Position numbers and translations under genes: made by a program
In this document: in pieces, positions 35,282-44,134 of the stretch
Position numbering within the stretch: position 1 is the stretch's first letter
How the letters are laid out: each line of letters begins with the position of its first letter
The notes under the pieces: model-generated
What the model was told of the DNA's origin: nothing
What the model saw: the letters and a program-made list of their open reading frames with translations, nothing else
Database searches by the model: none
DNA from: Longimicrobium terrae
GTDB taxonomy: Bacteria; Gemmatimonadota; Gemmatimonadetes; Longimicrobiales; Longimicrobiaceae
Direction: 5' to 3'
NCBI RefSeq assembly: GCF_014202995.1
Contig: NZ_JACHIA010000016.1
Location: 62,001 to 126,000 of the forward strand
DNA: 64,000 nt

Positions 35282-35810
35282 GCTCGGGCTCGGGATGCGG
35301 AAGACGGTGTCGGGCGGGATGTTGGGCCCGCGCACCGCTGCGGGCAAGGCATGCGCCGGTTTTCCTCCACGGTTTCATGGTGGATGATGAACCCACCGCT
35401 TCGTCCATCCGTTTGCAGGGCAGCGAATCGATTTGCCCCAGGCGTTGCGGGACGTGCCCGATCAAAGCAGCGTTCTACCGATGAGAAGCAGGGGCGCCTC
35501 GTTCGATGAGAACGGCGCGGCGAGCGGATTTGGTTGAACGAATGAATGAATCCGCCGCTCCAACAGCGGTAAGCCCCGACTCGCGGCCGCTGACGCGTCC
35601 ACGATCGAGGCTTCAACTGCGTCAGGACAGCGGAGATCGCGTCGCGAGCCGAACCCGTCGTGGCGCCGAACGGCTCCCCCTCGCCCGCTTGCGGGAGAGG
35701 GGGCTGGGGGGTGAGGGCTGCCTCCGCATGCACCCAACCGTCCCAGACGCACGTGTCTGCTGTTGTCCGCCCTCCCGCTTTCCCTCCCCACCCATCACCT
35801 GAAAACCCCC
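35282..35810. repeat. Divergent intergenic stretch with modules C and E
   Basis: Module C in minus orientation at 35534-35620 and module E in minus orientation at 35666-35717. This C copy is the most divergent in the window, with a duplicated GAATGAAT in the foot. The gap must also hold the promoters of the LuxE-like and M50 genes. No ORF is convincing. Confidence 0.8.
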
Positions 35811-37004
35811 ATGCCCGATTCCGCCGCGCACGCCGGCGACGAGCTCGCGCCACCGGCTCCCGAAACCCGGCGGGGCAGATCCGGCGCACTCGCCGGGCTT
35901 GCCGGTGCAGCGGTGGGGGCGGGCGGCGCGCTCCTCATCCTGAAGATTCTGCCGGGGCTGGGACAGACGACGCTGCACGCCCTTCGCGCGGGGTACGGCG
36001 CGTGGACGCTCCCCATCATCGTCACATTCTCCATCATCCTCATCTTTGCCGCCATCGCCGTTCACGAGGCGGGGCACGTGGCGGCCGGCGTGGCGGCGGG
36101 AATGCGCTTCATGCTGTTTGCCGCGGGGCCCGTGCGCATCGAGCGGGAATACGACGGCGGCCGCCTTGCCGTGAGCTGGAACCGCAGCCTGGGGCTCTGG
36201 GGCGGCATTGCGGGGTGCCTGCCCGCCACCACGGACCGCATCCGCCGGCAGCTCGCCCTGATGGTGGGTGGCGGCCCCGCCGCGAGCCTGCTGTTCGCGC
36301 TGGTGGCGGGATGGGTGGCGCTGCGCGTTCCCATGCCGCCGCTGGCGGGCTTCGTGGCGGGGATGGCGGCCACGATGTCGGCGGCGATCGGCGCGGCGAC
36401 GCTCATCCCCATGCGCACCGGCGGGTTCATGAGCGACGGCGGACAGCTGCTGCGGCTGGCTCGCGGCGGCCCCAGGGCGGATCGCCACGCCGCCACGGTC
36501 ACGCTGGTCACGCGGATGATGTGGGGCGAACCGGTGCGCGACTGGCCGCGGCCGCAGGTAGACCGGCTGGTGGAGCTGCGCGACGGCTCGCTGGAAGAGT
36601 CCATGGCCTGGAGCATGGCCTACTACTATCACCTGGATACGGGCGACCGCCCCGCCGCCGCGCGCGCGTGGCACCGGGCGATGGCGCTGCTGGACCGCTG
36701 GCCGGCCCCGCTCGTCCCCGCGATGCACGTGGAGGCCGCCTACTTCGCCGCCATTTCGGGAGATGCGGAGGCCGCGCGGACGCACCTGGCCGCCGTTCCC
36801 CCGGTGAGCGCGAGCGTAAAGCCGTACGAACGCAATCGCGCGCTCGCGGCGCTGGCACTCGCGGAAGGCGACACCGCGCGAGCGGTAGAGCTCGCCCGTC
36901 AGGCGCTGGACATCCTGCCCAAAACCAGCGCCTTTTCCGCCGCGCGCCTGCACGAAATCATCCGCGCCGCGGAAGGGGCGGAGACGCGGCCGCCCACCGC
37001 GTGA
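35811..37004 (+). CDS. M50-type (S2P-like) intramembrane metalloprotease
   Basis: 397 residues from ATG 35811. Zinc motif AVHEAGHVAAG lies in a hydrophobic helix (IIVTFSIILIFAAIAVHEAGH), and the second family motif LIPMRTGGFMSDGGQL supplies the third ligand Asp. Four to six helices occupy residues 25-220; the C-terminal 170 residues are a TPR-like helical domain (YYHLDTGDRPAAARAW, LALAEGDTARAVELARQALD). S2P-family proteases release membrane-bound regulators. No anti-sigma factor is adjacent, so the target is unknown. The TPR tail may recognise it. Confidence 0.85.
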   Translation: MPDSAAHAGDELAPPAPETRRGRSGALAGLAGAAVGAGGALLILKILPGLGQTTLHALRAGYGAWTLPIIVTFSIILIFAAIAVHEAGHVAAGVAAGMRFMLFAAGPVRIEREYDGGRLAVSWNRSLGLWGGIAGCLPATTDRIRRQLALMVGGGPAASLLFALVAGWVALRVPMPPLAGFVAGMAATMSAAIGAATLIPMRTGGFMSDGGQLLRLARGGPRADRHAATVTLVTRMMWGEPVRDWPRPQVDRLVELRDGSLEESMAWSMAYYYHLDTGDRPAAARAWHRAMALLDRWPAPLVPAMHVEAAYFAAISGDAEAARTHLAAVPPVSASVKPYERNRALAALALAEGDTARAVELARQALDILPKTSAFSAARLHEIIRAAEGAETRPPTA

Positions 37005-37024
37005 ACACTCGGCCGGCCATCCGA

Positions 37025-37053
37025 TAAACCTTTCGCCGTACCACCGCATCCAA
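37025..37053 (+). promoter_or_regulatory. Conserved 29-base box upstream of DUF4097 gene 1
   Basis: TAAACC, CGCCG, CCAC and GCATCCAA blocks occur here and, with the same order and near-equal spacing, at 40295-40324 upstream of the second DUF4097 gene. The distance to the start is 80 bases here and 41 there. It is probably a shared promoter or operator; no consensus sigma70 boxes are evident, so an alternative sigma factor is possible. Confidence 0.45.
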
Positions 37054-37132
37054 GCCTTTCAGATGCGGCCGTGGCGGGTTCCGGATGGCCGCGATCTCCC
37101 CTGACGACAACGATGACCACAGGAGCGGGACG

Positions 37133-38041
37133 ATGCGGTACGTGACGATGGTGGCCGCTTCGGCGGCGGTGGTGGGTTTCTGGGCGGCGGCGCACACGGA
37201 CATCGCCCAGGCGGCCAGCGCGCTGCGGGCCCCGGTTTCGGCTTCGGCCATCACCACGGCCACGACCTCGCAGGAAGACTTCCGCTGGAGCGGACGCATC
37301 GCCCGCGGCAAGCAGATCGAAATCAACGGCCTGTTCGGCGACGTGCGCGCCGAACTGACCAGCGGTGACGAGGTGGAAGTGGTGGGGCACCGCCGCGGTT
37401 CGGCGGCGGGCGGCGTGCGCATCGTGGTCGATCAGAACGACGAGGGCGTCACCATCTGCACCGTCTACCGCGCGTCCGGCGACGCGAATGAATCGCGCGA
37501 CTGCGAAAACAACCGCTCCGGCGACCGCGACGGGACGGTGGATCACGACGACGCGCGCATCGACTGGGTGGTGCGCGTTCCCGCCGGGGTGAAGTTCTCC
37601 GCAGGCACGGTGGATGGCGACATCACCGCCGAGGGAATGCGCGGCCCCGTCGCCGTGGCCAGCGTGGCCGGCGACGTACGCGTTTCCACCACCGGCTCCG
37701 CCCGCGCCGCCACGGTGAGCGGCAACGTAGTGGCCAGCTTTGGCGAAATGGATGACGAGGAGATGGAATTCGCCTCGGTGAGCGGAAACGTGCTGCTGCG
37801 GCTGGCTTCGGGGGTGAACGCGAGCGTGCAGGCGCAGACGCTGTCGGGCGAGATCGAGTCGGACTTCGAGCTGCGCCGCGGCTCCATGACCGACGCCGAC
37901 GATGATGATGACGACCGCATTGCCGGGATGAACCTGAACATCCAGATCGGGCGGCAGGCGCGCGGTGACATTGGCCGCGGCGGGCAGGAACTGAACGTCA
38001 CCACCGTCAGCGGCGACATCCGCCTGGAGCGCGCCCGCTGA
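37133..38041 (+). CDS. Exported DUF4097-type beta-solenoid protein 1
   Basis: 302 residues from ATG 37133, preceded by AGGAG. Signal peptide (MVAASAAVVGFWAAAHTDIAQA read in full), then EDFRWSGRIARGKQIEINGLFGDV, a variable acidic loop with a Cys pair (TICTVYR, DCENN), VVRVPAGVKFSAGTVDGDI, then repeated VSGNV/VAGDV rungs every 20 residues or so, ending GGQELNVTTVSGDIRLERAR. DUF4097 is a putative adhesin or polymer-forming beta-helix of unknown function. Envelope or extracellular. Paralogue of the gene at 40365; the RCC1 gene lies between them in opposite orientation. Confidence 0.87.
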   Translation: MRYVTMVAASAAVVGFWAAAHTDIAQAASALRAPVSASAITTATTSQEDFRWSGRIARGKQIEINGLFGDVRAELTSGDEVEVVGHRRGSAAGGVRIVVDQNDEGVTICTVYRASGDANESRDCENNRSGDRDGTVDHDDARIDWVVRVPAGVKFSAGTVDGDITAEGMRGPVAVASVAGDVRVSTTGSARAATVSGNVVASFGEMDDEEMEFASVSGNVLLRLASGVNASVQAQTLSGEIESDFELRRGSMTDADDDDDDRIAGMNLNIQIGRQARGDIGRGGQELNVTTVSGDIRLERAR

Positions 38042-38075
38042 TCTCGCCCGGGCTGACCGGGTGAGGGCGGCGGCT

Positions 38076-38133
38076 GATCAACTGCCGTTTCACACGGAGG
38101 TCACGGGGGTTGCACGGAGGTCACGGAGGAACG
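38076..38133 (+). repeat. Module I, single outer arm
   Basis: ATCAACTGCCGTTTCACACGG with following CACGGAGGAAC matches the left outer arm at 25265-25317. No complementary arm is present nearby, so this is a half element. Confidence 0.8.
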
Positions 38134-38160
38134 GATCGCAGGATTCTGGATCAGAGGATG

Positions 38161-38208
38161 AAAAGCGGCGCGCCCGCATCCCCGAGAGGGATGCGGGCGC
38201 GCCGTTTT
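38161..38208. terminator. Bidirectional terminator between DUF4097 gene 1 and the RCC1 gene
   Basis: An A-tract, a 17-bp stem (CGGCGCGCCCGCATCCC with its complement) around a five-base loop, and a T-tract. Works in both directions between convergent genes ending at 38041 and 38234. Confidence 0.9.
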
Positions 38209-38233
38209 CATGCAGAAGGTGCCGCCGATCGCG

Positions 38234-39907
38234 TCAGGGGGCCCAGGTCAGGACACCGGAGACGGCGACGGGGGAAAAGGACGTGGCCGTGGAGTTGTTT
38301 CCGAGCTGGCCCTGGGCGTTGTAGCCCCAGCACCGCAGGGAGCCCGCCGCGTTCACGCTGCAGGTGTGGTAGTCGCCGTTGTCGATCTGGGTCACGTTCT
38401 GCCCCGCGCCGGGAACCGCTGCCGGGGCATCGCGGTCCTCCTCGGTTCCGTCACCCACTTCGCCGTTGCCGTTGTCTCCCCAGCAGTACGCCGCGCCCGC
38501 CGTGGTGATGCCGCACGACGTTTCGCGCCCCGCCGAGGCCCACGCCCATTCCATCTCGCCGTCCACCGGCTGCGGCGTGGAGACATCCGGCGCGGCGCCG
38601 TTGCCCAGCCGCCCCGACAAGTCGCTCCCCCAGCACATCGCCACGCCCAGCGAGGTCACGCCGCAGCTGTAGTCCTCCCCCGCCGTCACCGACCGCCACG
38701 AGTGGTTGCCCGCCACCAGCACGGGGACGGTGCTGGGCCCGCCGCCGGTGCCCAGCTCGCCCTGGCTGTCGTCGCCCCAGCAGAAGGCGGCGCCGCCCCG
38801 GGTGATGCCGCAGCTGTGGTCCGTTCCCGCATCCACCGCGACCCACACGCGCCCGCCGGACACGGGCTCCGGCACGCGCGTGTTGGTCATGTGCCCCACG
38901 CCCAGCTGCCCGGCGTTGTTGTCCCCCCAGCAGAACGCCTGGCCGGCGGTGGTCACGCCGCAGGTGTGGCCCGCGCCGGCGTCCATCTGCTGCCAGCTGC
39001 GGCCGCCCTCCACGGGCGACGGCACGTTGTTGTCGTCCTCCAGCCCGTCGCCCAGCTGCCCGGTCTGGTTGTCGCCCCAGCAGTACGCCACGTCGTCGCG
39101 GGTGATGCCGCAGGTGTGAAAGCGCCCGCCGGCGATGGTGCGCCAGATGTAACCCCGGTCCACCGGCCGGGGCACGCTGTCGGGGGCGCCGCGTCCCAGC
39201 TGCCCGTCGTCATTGGGGCCCCAGCAGAAGCCGTCGCCGCTGGGGACGAGGCCGCAGCTGTGAAAGCCGCCCGCCGCCAGCGTGCGGGGCTTGGTGTCGA
39301 TCATCCGCAGTGCGTTCTGCTGGGGCACGGGCGCGGAGACGTAGACCGAAAAGGCGAACGTCTGCACCGTGGCCGGTACCGAGAACCGCCACTGCCGGGC
39401 GGCGCTCGTCTGCTCCGTCGTCAGCCGCTCCACGTAGCGGAAGTAGGGTGCATCGCCGCCCAGGAAGTCGGCGGTTCCGTCTTCGTTGTCCACCTCCACG
39501 CTCCCCGTTCCCGACGTCACCGCCGGCCCGCTCGCAAAGAACACCTGAATGCCGCCCGGATCCACCGTGACGCCGTCGGTGGTGCCCATGGGCTGGCCCA
39601 GCAGGTTCTGCACAGTGACGTCGGCCTGAAAGATGGCCGAGCCGTCGTAGGCCGTGTTGGCGCTCCCCATCCGCACGTAGACGCCCTGCCCGCCCACGAT
39701 GAGGTTGGTGCTCACCCCGGCCGCGCCGCCCTGGCCCGGCTCGCAGCGCAGAGAGCGGGCGCGCACGCTGGCGGTGCAGTCCATCCGCACGAGCGGCGCG
39801 GGCGCACCCGCTTCCACCGGCGCGACGGGCGTGCTGTCGGCGCACGCGGCCAGCACCGAAAGGACGGCGGCGGCACAGGCGCGCACGGACGGCGAGGGTC
39901 TGCGCAT
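38234..39907 (-). CDS. RCC1-repeat seven-bladed propeller lipoprotein with shared N-terminal domain
   Basis: 557 residues from ATG 39907. Lipobox SVLAAC, then an unassigned domain at about residues 42-195 that closely matches residues 52-204 of the nuclease at 11880 (shared DGVTVDP, GIQVF, ASGP, SGSVEV/TGSVEV, NEDGT, YVRM). From about residue 205, seven RCC1 repeats of about 50 residues follow, each with xSCGxT and CWGxNxxGQLG, placing two Cys per blade for disulfides, as in extracellular bacterial RCC1 proteins. Seven repeats close one propeller. Function unknown, probably surface binding. Lies antisense between two DUF4097 genes. Confidence 0.88.
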   Translation of the reverse strand: MRRPSPSVRACAAAVLSVLAACADSTPVAPVEAGAPAPLVRMDCTASVRARSLRCEPGQGGAAGVSTNLIVGGQGVYVRMGSANTAYDGSAIFQADVTVQNLLGQPMGTTDGVTVDPGGIQVFFASGPAVTSGTGSVEVDNEDGTADFLGGDAPYFRYVERLTTEQTSAARQWRFSVPATVQTFAFSVYVSAPVPQQNALRMIDTKPRTLAAGGFHSCGLVPSGDGFCWGPNDDGQLGRGAPDSVPRPVDRGYIWRTIAGGRFHTCGITRDDVAYCWGDNQTGQLGDGLEDDNNVPSPVEGGRSWQQMDAGAGHTCGVTTAGQAFCWGDNNAGQLGVGHMTNTRVPEPVSGGRVWVAVDAGTDHSCGITRGGAAFCWGDDSQGELGTGGGPSTVPVLVAGNHSWRSVTAGEDYSCGVTSLGVAMCWGSDLSGRLGNGAAPDVSTPQPVDGEMEWAWASAGRETSCGITTAGAAYCWGDNGNGEVGDGTEEDRDAPAAVPGAGQNVTQIDNGDYHTCSVNAAGSLRCWGYNAQGQLGNNSTATSFSPVAVSGVLTWAP

Positions 39908-40364
39908 GCAATTTTCTGGGAGCGGCGCCGGTGCGGCGCAGAGGAAGGAACCCGCGAGGTTGCTGCTACGGTAGCCCGCCACAGCGCGGACGTCAATCAA
40001 ATCGGCCGATGGACAGGCCGCCTGCTCTGGCGGCCGTTCCCGCGCACTCTCGTACTTCCGCACTCCGTCCTTGCGTGAGGGATTCGCGCCCGCAGGGCCG
40101 AGAACGCGGTGCGCCGCGCCTGGACTTCGCCATCCGCGTTGAAACCCGGGCGCACCGCGGGCTCGGCGCCGTTGGCAACAGCTGTATCGTTGCCTACGGC
40201 GCGCGAAGCCCGACCCGGAGCGCAGCGGAGGGGCACGCCCAACCCTTCATCCCTCGATCCTTTCACGCCCGGGACAAACTTCTTCTCTACCGCCTTAAAC
40301 CATCGCGCCGGACCACGCATCCAATGCCGTGAAGACCAACGACACTGACTACGGGAGAACGACG
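39908..40364. other. Divergent intergenic region of the RCC1 and DUF4097-2 genes
   Basis: 457 bases without a gene. An inverted module H fragment (CGCACTCTCGTACTTCCGC) lies at 40046-40080. The conserved box shared with DUF4097 gene 1 lies at 40295-40324. A hairpin GTTGGCAACAGCTGTATCGTTGCC at 40170-40196 is weak. The promoter of the RCC1 gene should be near 39930-40000. Confidence 0.5.
40295..40324 (+). promoter_or_regulatory. Conserved box upstream of DUF4097 gene 2
   Basis: Second copy of the TAAACC / CGCCG / CCAC / GCATCCAA box described at 37025-37053. Sequence between the box and the gene also resembles the first copy only around the ribosome site and first codons (ATGCGG, CACGT/TACGT). 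Confidence 0.45.
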
Positions 40365-41147
40365 ATGCGGCACGTACGGATGGCGGTGATGGCCGCGCTT
40401 GCGGCGGGAATGGGGATGGCCGCGCCCGCGGATGCGCAGCGCGAAGACTTCCGCTGGAGCGGCCAGGTGGCCCGCGGACAGGCCATCGAGGTGCACGGCA
40501 TCAGCGGCGACGTGGACGCGCGCCCCGCTTCCGGCGATCGCGTGGAAGTGGTGGGCCGCTTCACCGGCCGCGACGCCGACCGCCTGCGCGTGGAAGTGGT
40601 GCAGCGCGAGGGCCGCACCATCATCTGCACGGTGTATCCCGGCAACGGCGGCACGGGCCGCGGCACCAGCCCCTGCGGCAACGGCGGTGGCGGCAACGGC
40701 CGGATGAACGCCACCGTCAACTACACGGTCCGCGTCCCCGCGGGCGTGCGCCTGGTGGCGTCGACGGTGTCGGGCGACGTGCGCGCGGACGATCTGCGCG
40801 GCGACGTGCGCGCCAACACGGTGTCGGGTGACGTGCGGGTGGGCACCTCCGAAACCGCCTCGGCCACCACGGTCAGCGGCGACGTGGACGTGACCTTTGG
40901 CGCCATGAGCGGCAACACCACGTTCAGCACCGTCAGCGGCGACGTCACCGTGCGCGCTGGCGACCGCGTGAACGCCGAAGTCACCGCGACCACCGTGTCG
41001 GGCGACATCGACGGCGACTTCGGGGTGGAGCGGAACCAGTCGCGCAGCCCCGGCAACCGCACCGCCCACGGGCAGATCGGCCGCGGCGGATCGCGCGTGC
41101 GCATCAGCACGGTGAATGGCGACATCAACGTGGAACGCGCGAACTGA
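40365..41147 (+). CDS. Exported DUF4097-type beta-solenoid protein 2
   Basis: 260 residues from ATG 40365 with GGGAGAA 9 bases upstream. Signal peptide to APADAQ, then EDFRWSGQVARGQAIEVHGISGDV as in the first copy, a Gly-rich loop with a Cys pair (IICTVYPG, SPCGNGG), VRVPAGVRLVASTVSGDV, and regular TVSGDV rungs to GRGGSRVRISTVNGDINVERAN. Rungs are more regular than in copy 1 and the acidic insert is missing. Probably forms a right-handed beta-helix at the cell surface. Followed by a clean terminator. Confidence 0.87.
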   Translation: MRHVRMAVMAALAAGMGMAAPADAQREDFRWSGQVARGQAIEVHGISGDVDARPASGDRVEVVGRFTGRDADRLRVEVVQREGRTIICTVYPGNGGTGRGTSPCGNGGGGNGRMNATVNYTVRVPAGVRLVASTVSGDVRADDLRGDVRANTVSGDVRVGTSETASATTVSGDVDVTFGAMSGNTTFSTVSGDVTVRAGDRVNAEVTATTVSGDIDGDFGVERNQSRSPGNRTAHGQIGRGGSRVRISTVNGDINVERAN

Positions 41148-41209
41148 CCCGCGCGGCGGGACGCGAGAGCGGCGGGCGCATCGCCGGTTTTCACATAGAT
41201 CGCGGGACC

Positions 41210-41243
41210 AGAACGGCCCGGGCACGCAGCCCGGGCCGTTCTG
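41210..41243 (+). terminator. Terminator of DUF4097 gene 2
   Basis: AGAACGGCCCGGG and CCCGGGCCGTTCT form a perfect 13-bp stem around CACGCAG, followed by GCGTTTTCC. Located 63 bases past the stop. Confidence 0.85.
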
Positions 41244-41365
41244 CGTTTTCCGTCATCCGCCGGAGCTTCGGGGAGGGACGGCGGATGCGGCGGATTGACT
41301 TCCGGGCGGCGGGGACGGATGATACGCACCATCCCGCTTCCCGATCCCCATCCCCCGAGGACCGC

Positions 41366-42652
41366 ATGAGGACCTGCTCGCTGCTCTGGCTGGGCGCGCT
41401 CACCCTGGCGCCCGCCGCGGCCCGCGCGCAGAACGCCGACGCGCGCGTCGCCGCCGAGGTGCAGCGCCTGACGCCGCGCATCACCGAAATCCGCCACGAC
41501 CTGCACCGCAATCCCGAGCTCAGCAACCGCGAGGTGCGCACGGCGGGGATCGTGGCCGCGCACCTGCGCGCGCTGGGGATGGAGGTGCGCACGGGCGTGG
41601 CGCACACCGGCGTGGTGGGCGTGCTGCGCGGCGGCCGCCCCGGCCCCGTGATCGCCGTGCGCGCCGACATGGATGCGCTGCCGGTGACGGAAGTGACGCC
41701 GTACCCCTTCCGCTCCGTGGCCAAGGGCGAATACCTGGGGCAGCAGGTGGGCGTGGCTCACGCCTGCGGCCACGACGTGCACACCGCCGTGCAGATGGGC
41801 GTGGCCACGCTGCTGGCGGGGATGAAGGCGGAACTTCCGGGAACGGTGATCTTCATCTTTCAGCCCGCGGAAGAGGGCGCGCCTCCGGGAGAGGAAGGCG
41901 GCGCGGCGCTGATGCTCAAGGAAGGGCTGTTCGCCGACCTCACGCCGCAGGCCGTGTTCGGGCTGCACACGCTGGCGCAGATGGAGGTGGGGCACGTGGG
42001 CTACACGCCCGGGCCGGCGATGGCGGCTTCCGACCGCTTCATCGTCACGATCCGCGGGCGGCAGGCGCACGGGGCGACGCCGCAGCTGTCCATCGACCCG
42101 GTGGTGATGGCGGCCGAGGCGGTGACGGCGCTGCAGACCATCCGCTCGCGCAGCATGTCGCCCATGGAGCCGGGGGTGCTCACCATCGGCATGATCCGCG
42201 GCGGGGAGCGCTTCAACATCATCCCCGATTCGGTGGTGCTGTACGGCACGGTGCGCACCTTCAGCCCCGCCGTGCAGGACCGGGTGGAGGAGCGGATGCG
42301 GCAGATTCTGGACGGCGTGACGCGCGCGGGCGGCGGCAGCTTCAGCCTCTCGTACCAGCGCACCACGCCCATGACGGTAAACGACACCACGCTTTCCGCG
42401 CGCGTGCAGCCCACGCTTGCCCGGCTGCTGGGGGCGGACAACGTGGTGCAGCTGCAGGCCACCCCGCAGGCGGAGGACTTCGCGTATTACGGACGCACGG
42501 CGCCCTCCTTCTTTTACCGGCTGGGGAGCACGGCGCCGGGCACCACCTCCGGCGACCACCACACGCCCACCTTCATGGCCGACGACGCCTCCATCCCCGT
42601 CGGCATGCGGGTGATGACAGGCGTGCTGCTGGATTACCTGCGCGGCGCGTAG
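41366..42652 (+). CDS. Exported M20D amidohydrolase (hippurate hydrolase/IAA-amino-acid hydrolase type)
   Basis: 428 residues from ATG 41366 with signal peptide LWLGALTLAPAAARAQ. M20D hallmarks: EIRHDLHRNPELSNRE, VRADMDALPVTE, the metal-binding HACGHDVHTA, QPAEEGAPPGEEGG with the catalytic Glu, and GDHHTPTFM. These enzymes hydrolyse N-acyl or N-aroyl amino acids and related peptides; most are cytoplasmic, so an exported form is less usual. It joins the amidohydrolase at 16234 as a periplasmic or extracellular peptide-scavenging enzyme (inference). Confidence 0.9.
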   Translation: MRTCSLLWLGALTLAPAAARAQNADARVAAEVQRLTPRITEIRHDLHRNPELSNREVRTAGIVAAHLRALGMEVRTGVAHTGVVGVLRGGRPGPVIAVRADMDALPVTEVTPYPFRSVAKGEYLGQQVGVAHACGHDVHTAVQMGVATLLAGMKAELPGTVIFIFQPAEEGAPPGEEGGAALMLKEGLFADLTPQAVFGLHTLAQMEVGHVGYTPGPAMAASDRFIVTIRGRQAHGATPQLSIDPVVMAAEAVTALQTIRSRSMSPMEPGVLTIGMIRGGERFNIIPDSVVLYGTVRTFSPAVQDRVEERMRQILDGVTRAGGGSFSLSYQRTTPMTVNDTTLSARVQPTLARLLGADNVVQLQATPQAEDFAYYGRTAPSFFYRLGSTAPGTTSGDHHTPTFMADDASIPVGMRVMTGVLLDYLRGA

Positions 42653-42672
42653 CCCGCTGGCGCTTCGCGGAT

Positions 42673-42713
42673 GAACATGCCTCCATCGGCCCGGTGTCGA
42701 TGGAGGCATGTTC
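42673..42713 (+). terminator. Hairpin after the M20 gene
   Basis: A perfect 16-bp stem (GAACATGCCTCCATCG with complement) around GCCCGGTGT, then TCGTTC. Starts 20 bases past the stop. Confidence 0.8.
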
Positions 42714-43098
42714 TCGTTCACGGCTGGGTCAGACCAGCGCGGACGGCCGTCTCCTTGATCCGCCGTGAGCCGCGAGGCCGAGATGCGGGAGCAACTGAAG
42801 TTGCCGCAGCAACTGCGGAAAGTCCCCGAACAGATGGGGGACTTCACCGGCACCAATGTCCCGGAGCCCGGTGTGAATTCTCCCCTCTCCGTGCGTCTGT
42901 TTGCACGGGGAGGGGCCGGGGGAGGGGCCTCACAGCCCGGCGATGTGCGACGCCTCGCGCAAATGAACCTGAGTAGGCGGAACCGCGGTTCAAGGCCGAG
43001 AACATCGGATCGGGAGAGCAGGTCAACAGCACTCACGCGGGGGCCGCGGGGGGCGCGGAGGTCGCGGGGACGACAAGGGCAGGGTAGGGGATAAGAAA
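42714..43098 (-). repeat. Intergenic stretch with module G
   Basis: Module G in minus orientation at 42880-42934: CTCTCCGTGC-gtctgttt-GCACGGGGAG hairpin plus a GGGGCCGGGGGAGGGGCCT block. A separate inverted repeat AAGTTGCCGCAGCAACT lies at 42798-42814 and a second (AGTCCCCGAACAGATGGGGGACT) at 42820-42843. No gene is evident between the M20 and RGG-protein genes. Confidence 0.75.
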
Positions 43099-43130
43099 AA
43101 CGGGCGCCTCACGTGGAGGCGCCCGTTCTT
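43099..43130 (-). terminator. Terminator of the RGG-protein gene
   Basis: AACGGGCGCCTC and GAGGCGCCCGTT pair perfectly; in the minus direction a TTTTTC tract follows the stem. It lies 24 bases past the stop. Confidence 0.88.
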
Positions 43131-43150
43131 CTGTACGTCGTTCCCGTGGG

Positions 43151-44134
43151 TCAGCGGCGGCCGCGGCCCTGCCAGCCGCCCTCGTGCTGGCGACCGGCCT
43201 CGGGCACGTCGAACTCGCGGTCGGAGGTCTGGCCCAGCACCCCGCCCTCGTTGTACGTGCCGCTGTACATGGACCGCAGCCCCTGGCCGAACTCGTCCAG
43301 GTTGGGGCCGCCGGGGTGCCGCGGGCCGCCGCGGAAGCCGGCGTCGTAGTTCCCCCGGCCGCCGCGCGGGCCGAAGTCTGCGCCGTAGCCCGTCCGCATT
43401 CCGCCACGGGGCGCGCCGCCCCGCTGCCCGCCGCGTGCGTTCCCGCCCGTCCCGCCGAAACCGCCGGCCGGGCCCTCGAACCCGTTTCCGCGCAGGCCCT
43501 GGTATCCGCCGCGCGGCCCCAGGTCCCGCTCGTAGCGGCCGGCACGGTAGCCGGTGTCGCCCGGATGCCGGTTGACGTAGCCGTCGCGCATGCCGCCCCG
43601 CTGCGCGTCGCCCCGGTAGCCGCCGCGCACGTCGTCCTCGTCGCCCCAGCCGCGGTTCTCCACGATGCCGCCCAGCGAGCCGGAGCCGCTCATGCGCGCG
43701 GGGTCGAAGCCGCGGTCGCCCACGTCGTCCCATCCGCGGTCGGTATAGTCCATTCCGCCGCGCCGCGGGCCGCGGTTGAACCCGCTGTCGTACCGGTCCG
43801 ACGTTCCGCCGCGCAGCCCGCCGCTGTGGTACGGCTGAATCGGCTGCGGCGCGCTGGTGAACCCGCCGCGCGGTCCGCCCGCCTGCGGACCGCGGTTCTG
43901 CCCGCCCTGAAAGCCGCCCTGGTAATGGCCGCCGAACTCGGTGCGCAGGCTGTTCTCCTGCCGCCCGCCCGCGTTCTGCTGCTCGCGAAACGCCGCCCGG
44001 CTGCCGCCGAACCCGTGGTTGCGGGTGTTGGGCGCGTCCTGGTGCTGAATGAAGCCCGGTCCGTCGTCGCCGCCGGTGACCCGGTCCCAGAGTCCGCGCG
44101 CCCGGTCAAAAATCTCGCGTCCGCCACGTGGCAT
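43151..44134 (-). CDS. Gly/Arg-rich (RGG-type) disordered protein
   Basis: 327 residues from ATG 44134, preceded by AGGAG. After MPRGGREIFDRARGLWDRV the chain is almost wholly low complexity: GG, RGG, GYRGG and RGGMR blocks with Tyr, Phe, Asp and Gln interspersed (about one third Gly, one eighth Arg), no Cys and few aliphatic residues. It has no signal peptide, so is probably cytoplasmic. In eukaryotes RGG/YGG tracts bind RNA and drive condensate formation; a similar role here would be inference. No catalytic domain is visible. It lies divergent from the large surface operon. Confidence 0.75.
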   Translation of the reverse strand: MPRGGREIFDRARGLWDRVTGGDDGPGFIQHQDAPNTRNHGFGGSRAAFREQQNAGGRQENSLRTEFGGHYQGGFQGGQNRGPQAGGPRGGFTSAPQPIQPYHSGGLRGGTSDRYDSGFNRGPRRGGMDYTDRGWDDVGDRGFDPARMSGSGSLGGIVENRGWGDEDDVRGGYRGDAQRGGMRDGYVNRHPGDTGYRAGRYERDLGPRGGYQGLRGNGFEGPAGGFGGTGGNARGGQRGGAPRGGMRTGYGADFGPRGGRGNYDAGFRGGPRHPGGPNLDEFGQGLRSMYSGTYNEGGVLGQTSDREFDVPEAGRQHEGGWQGRGRR

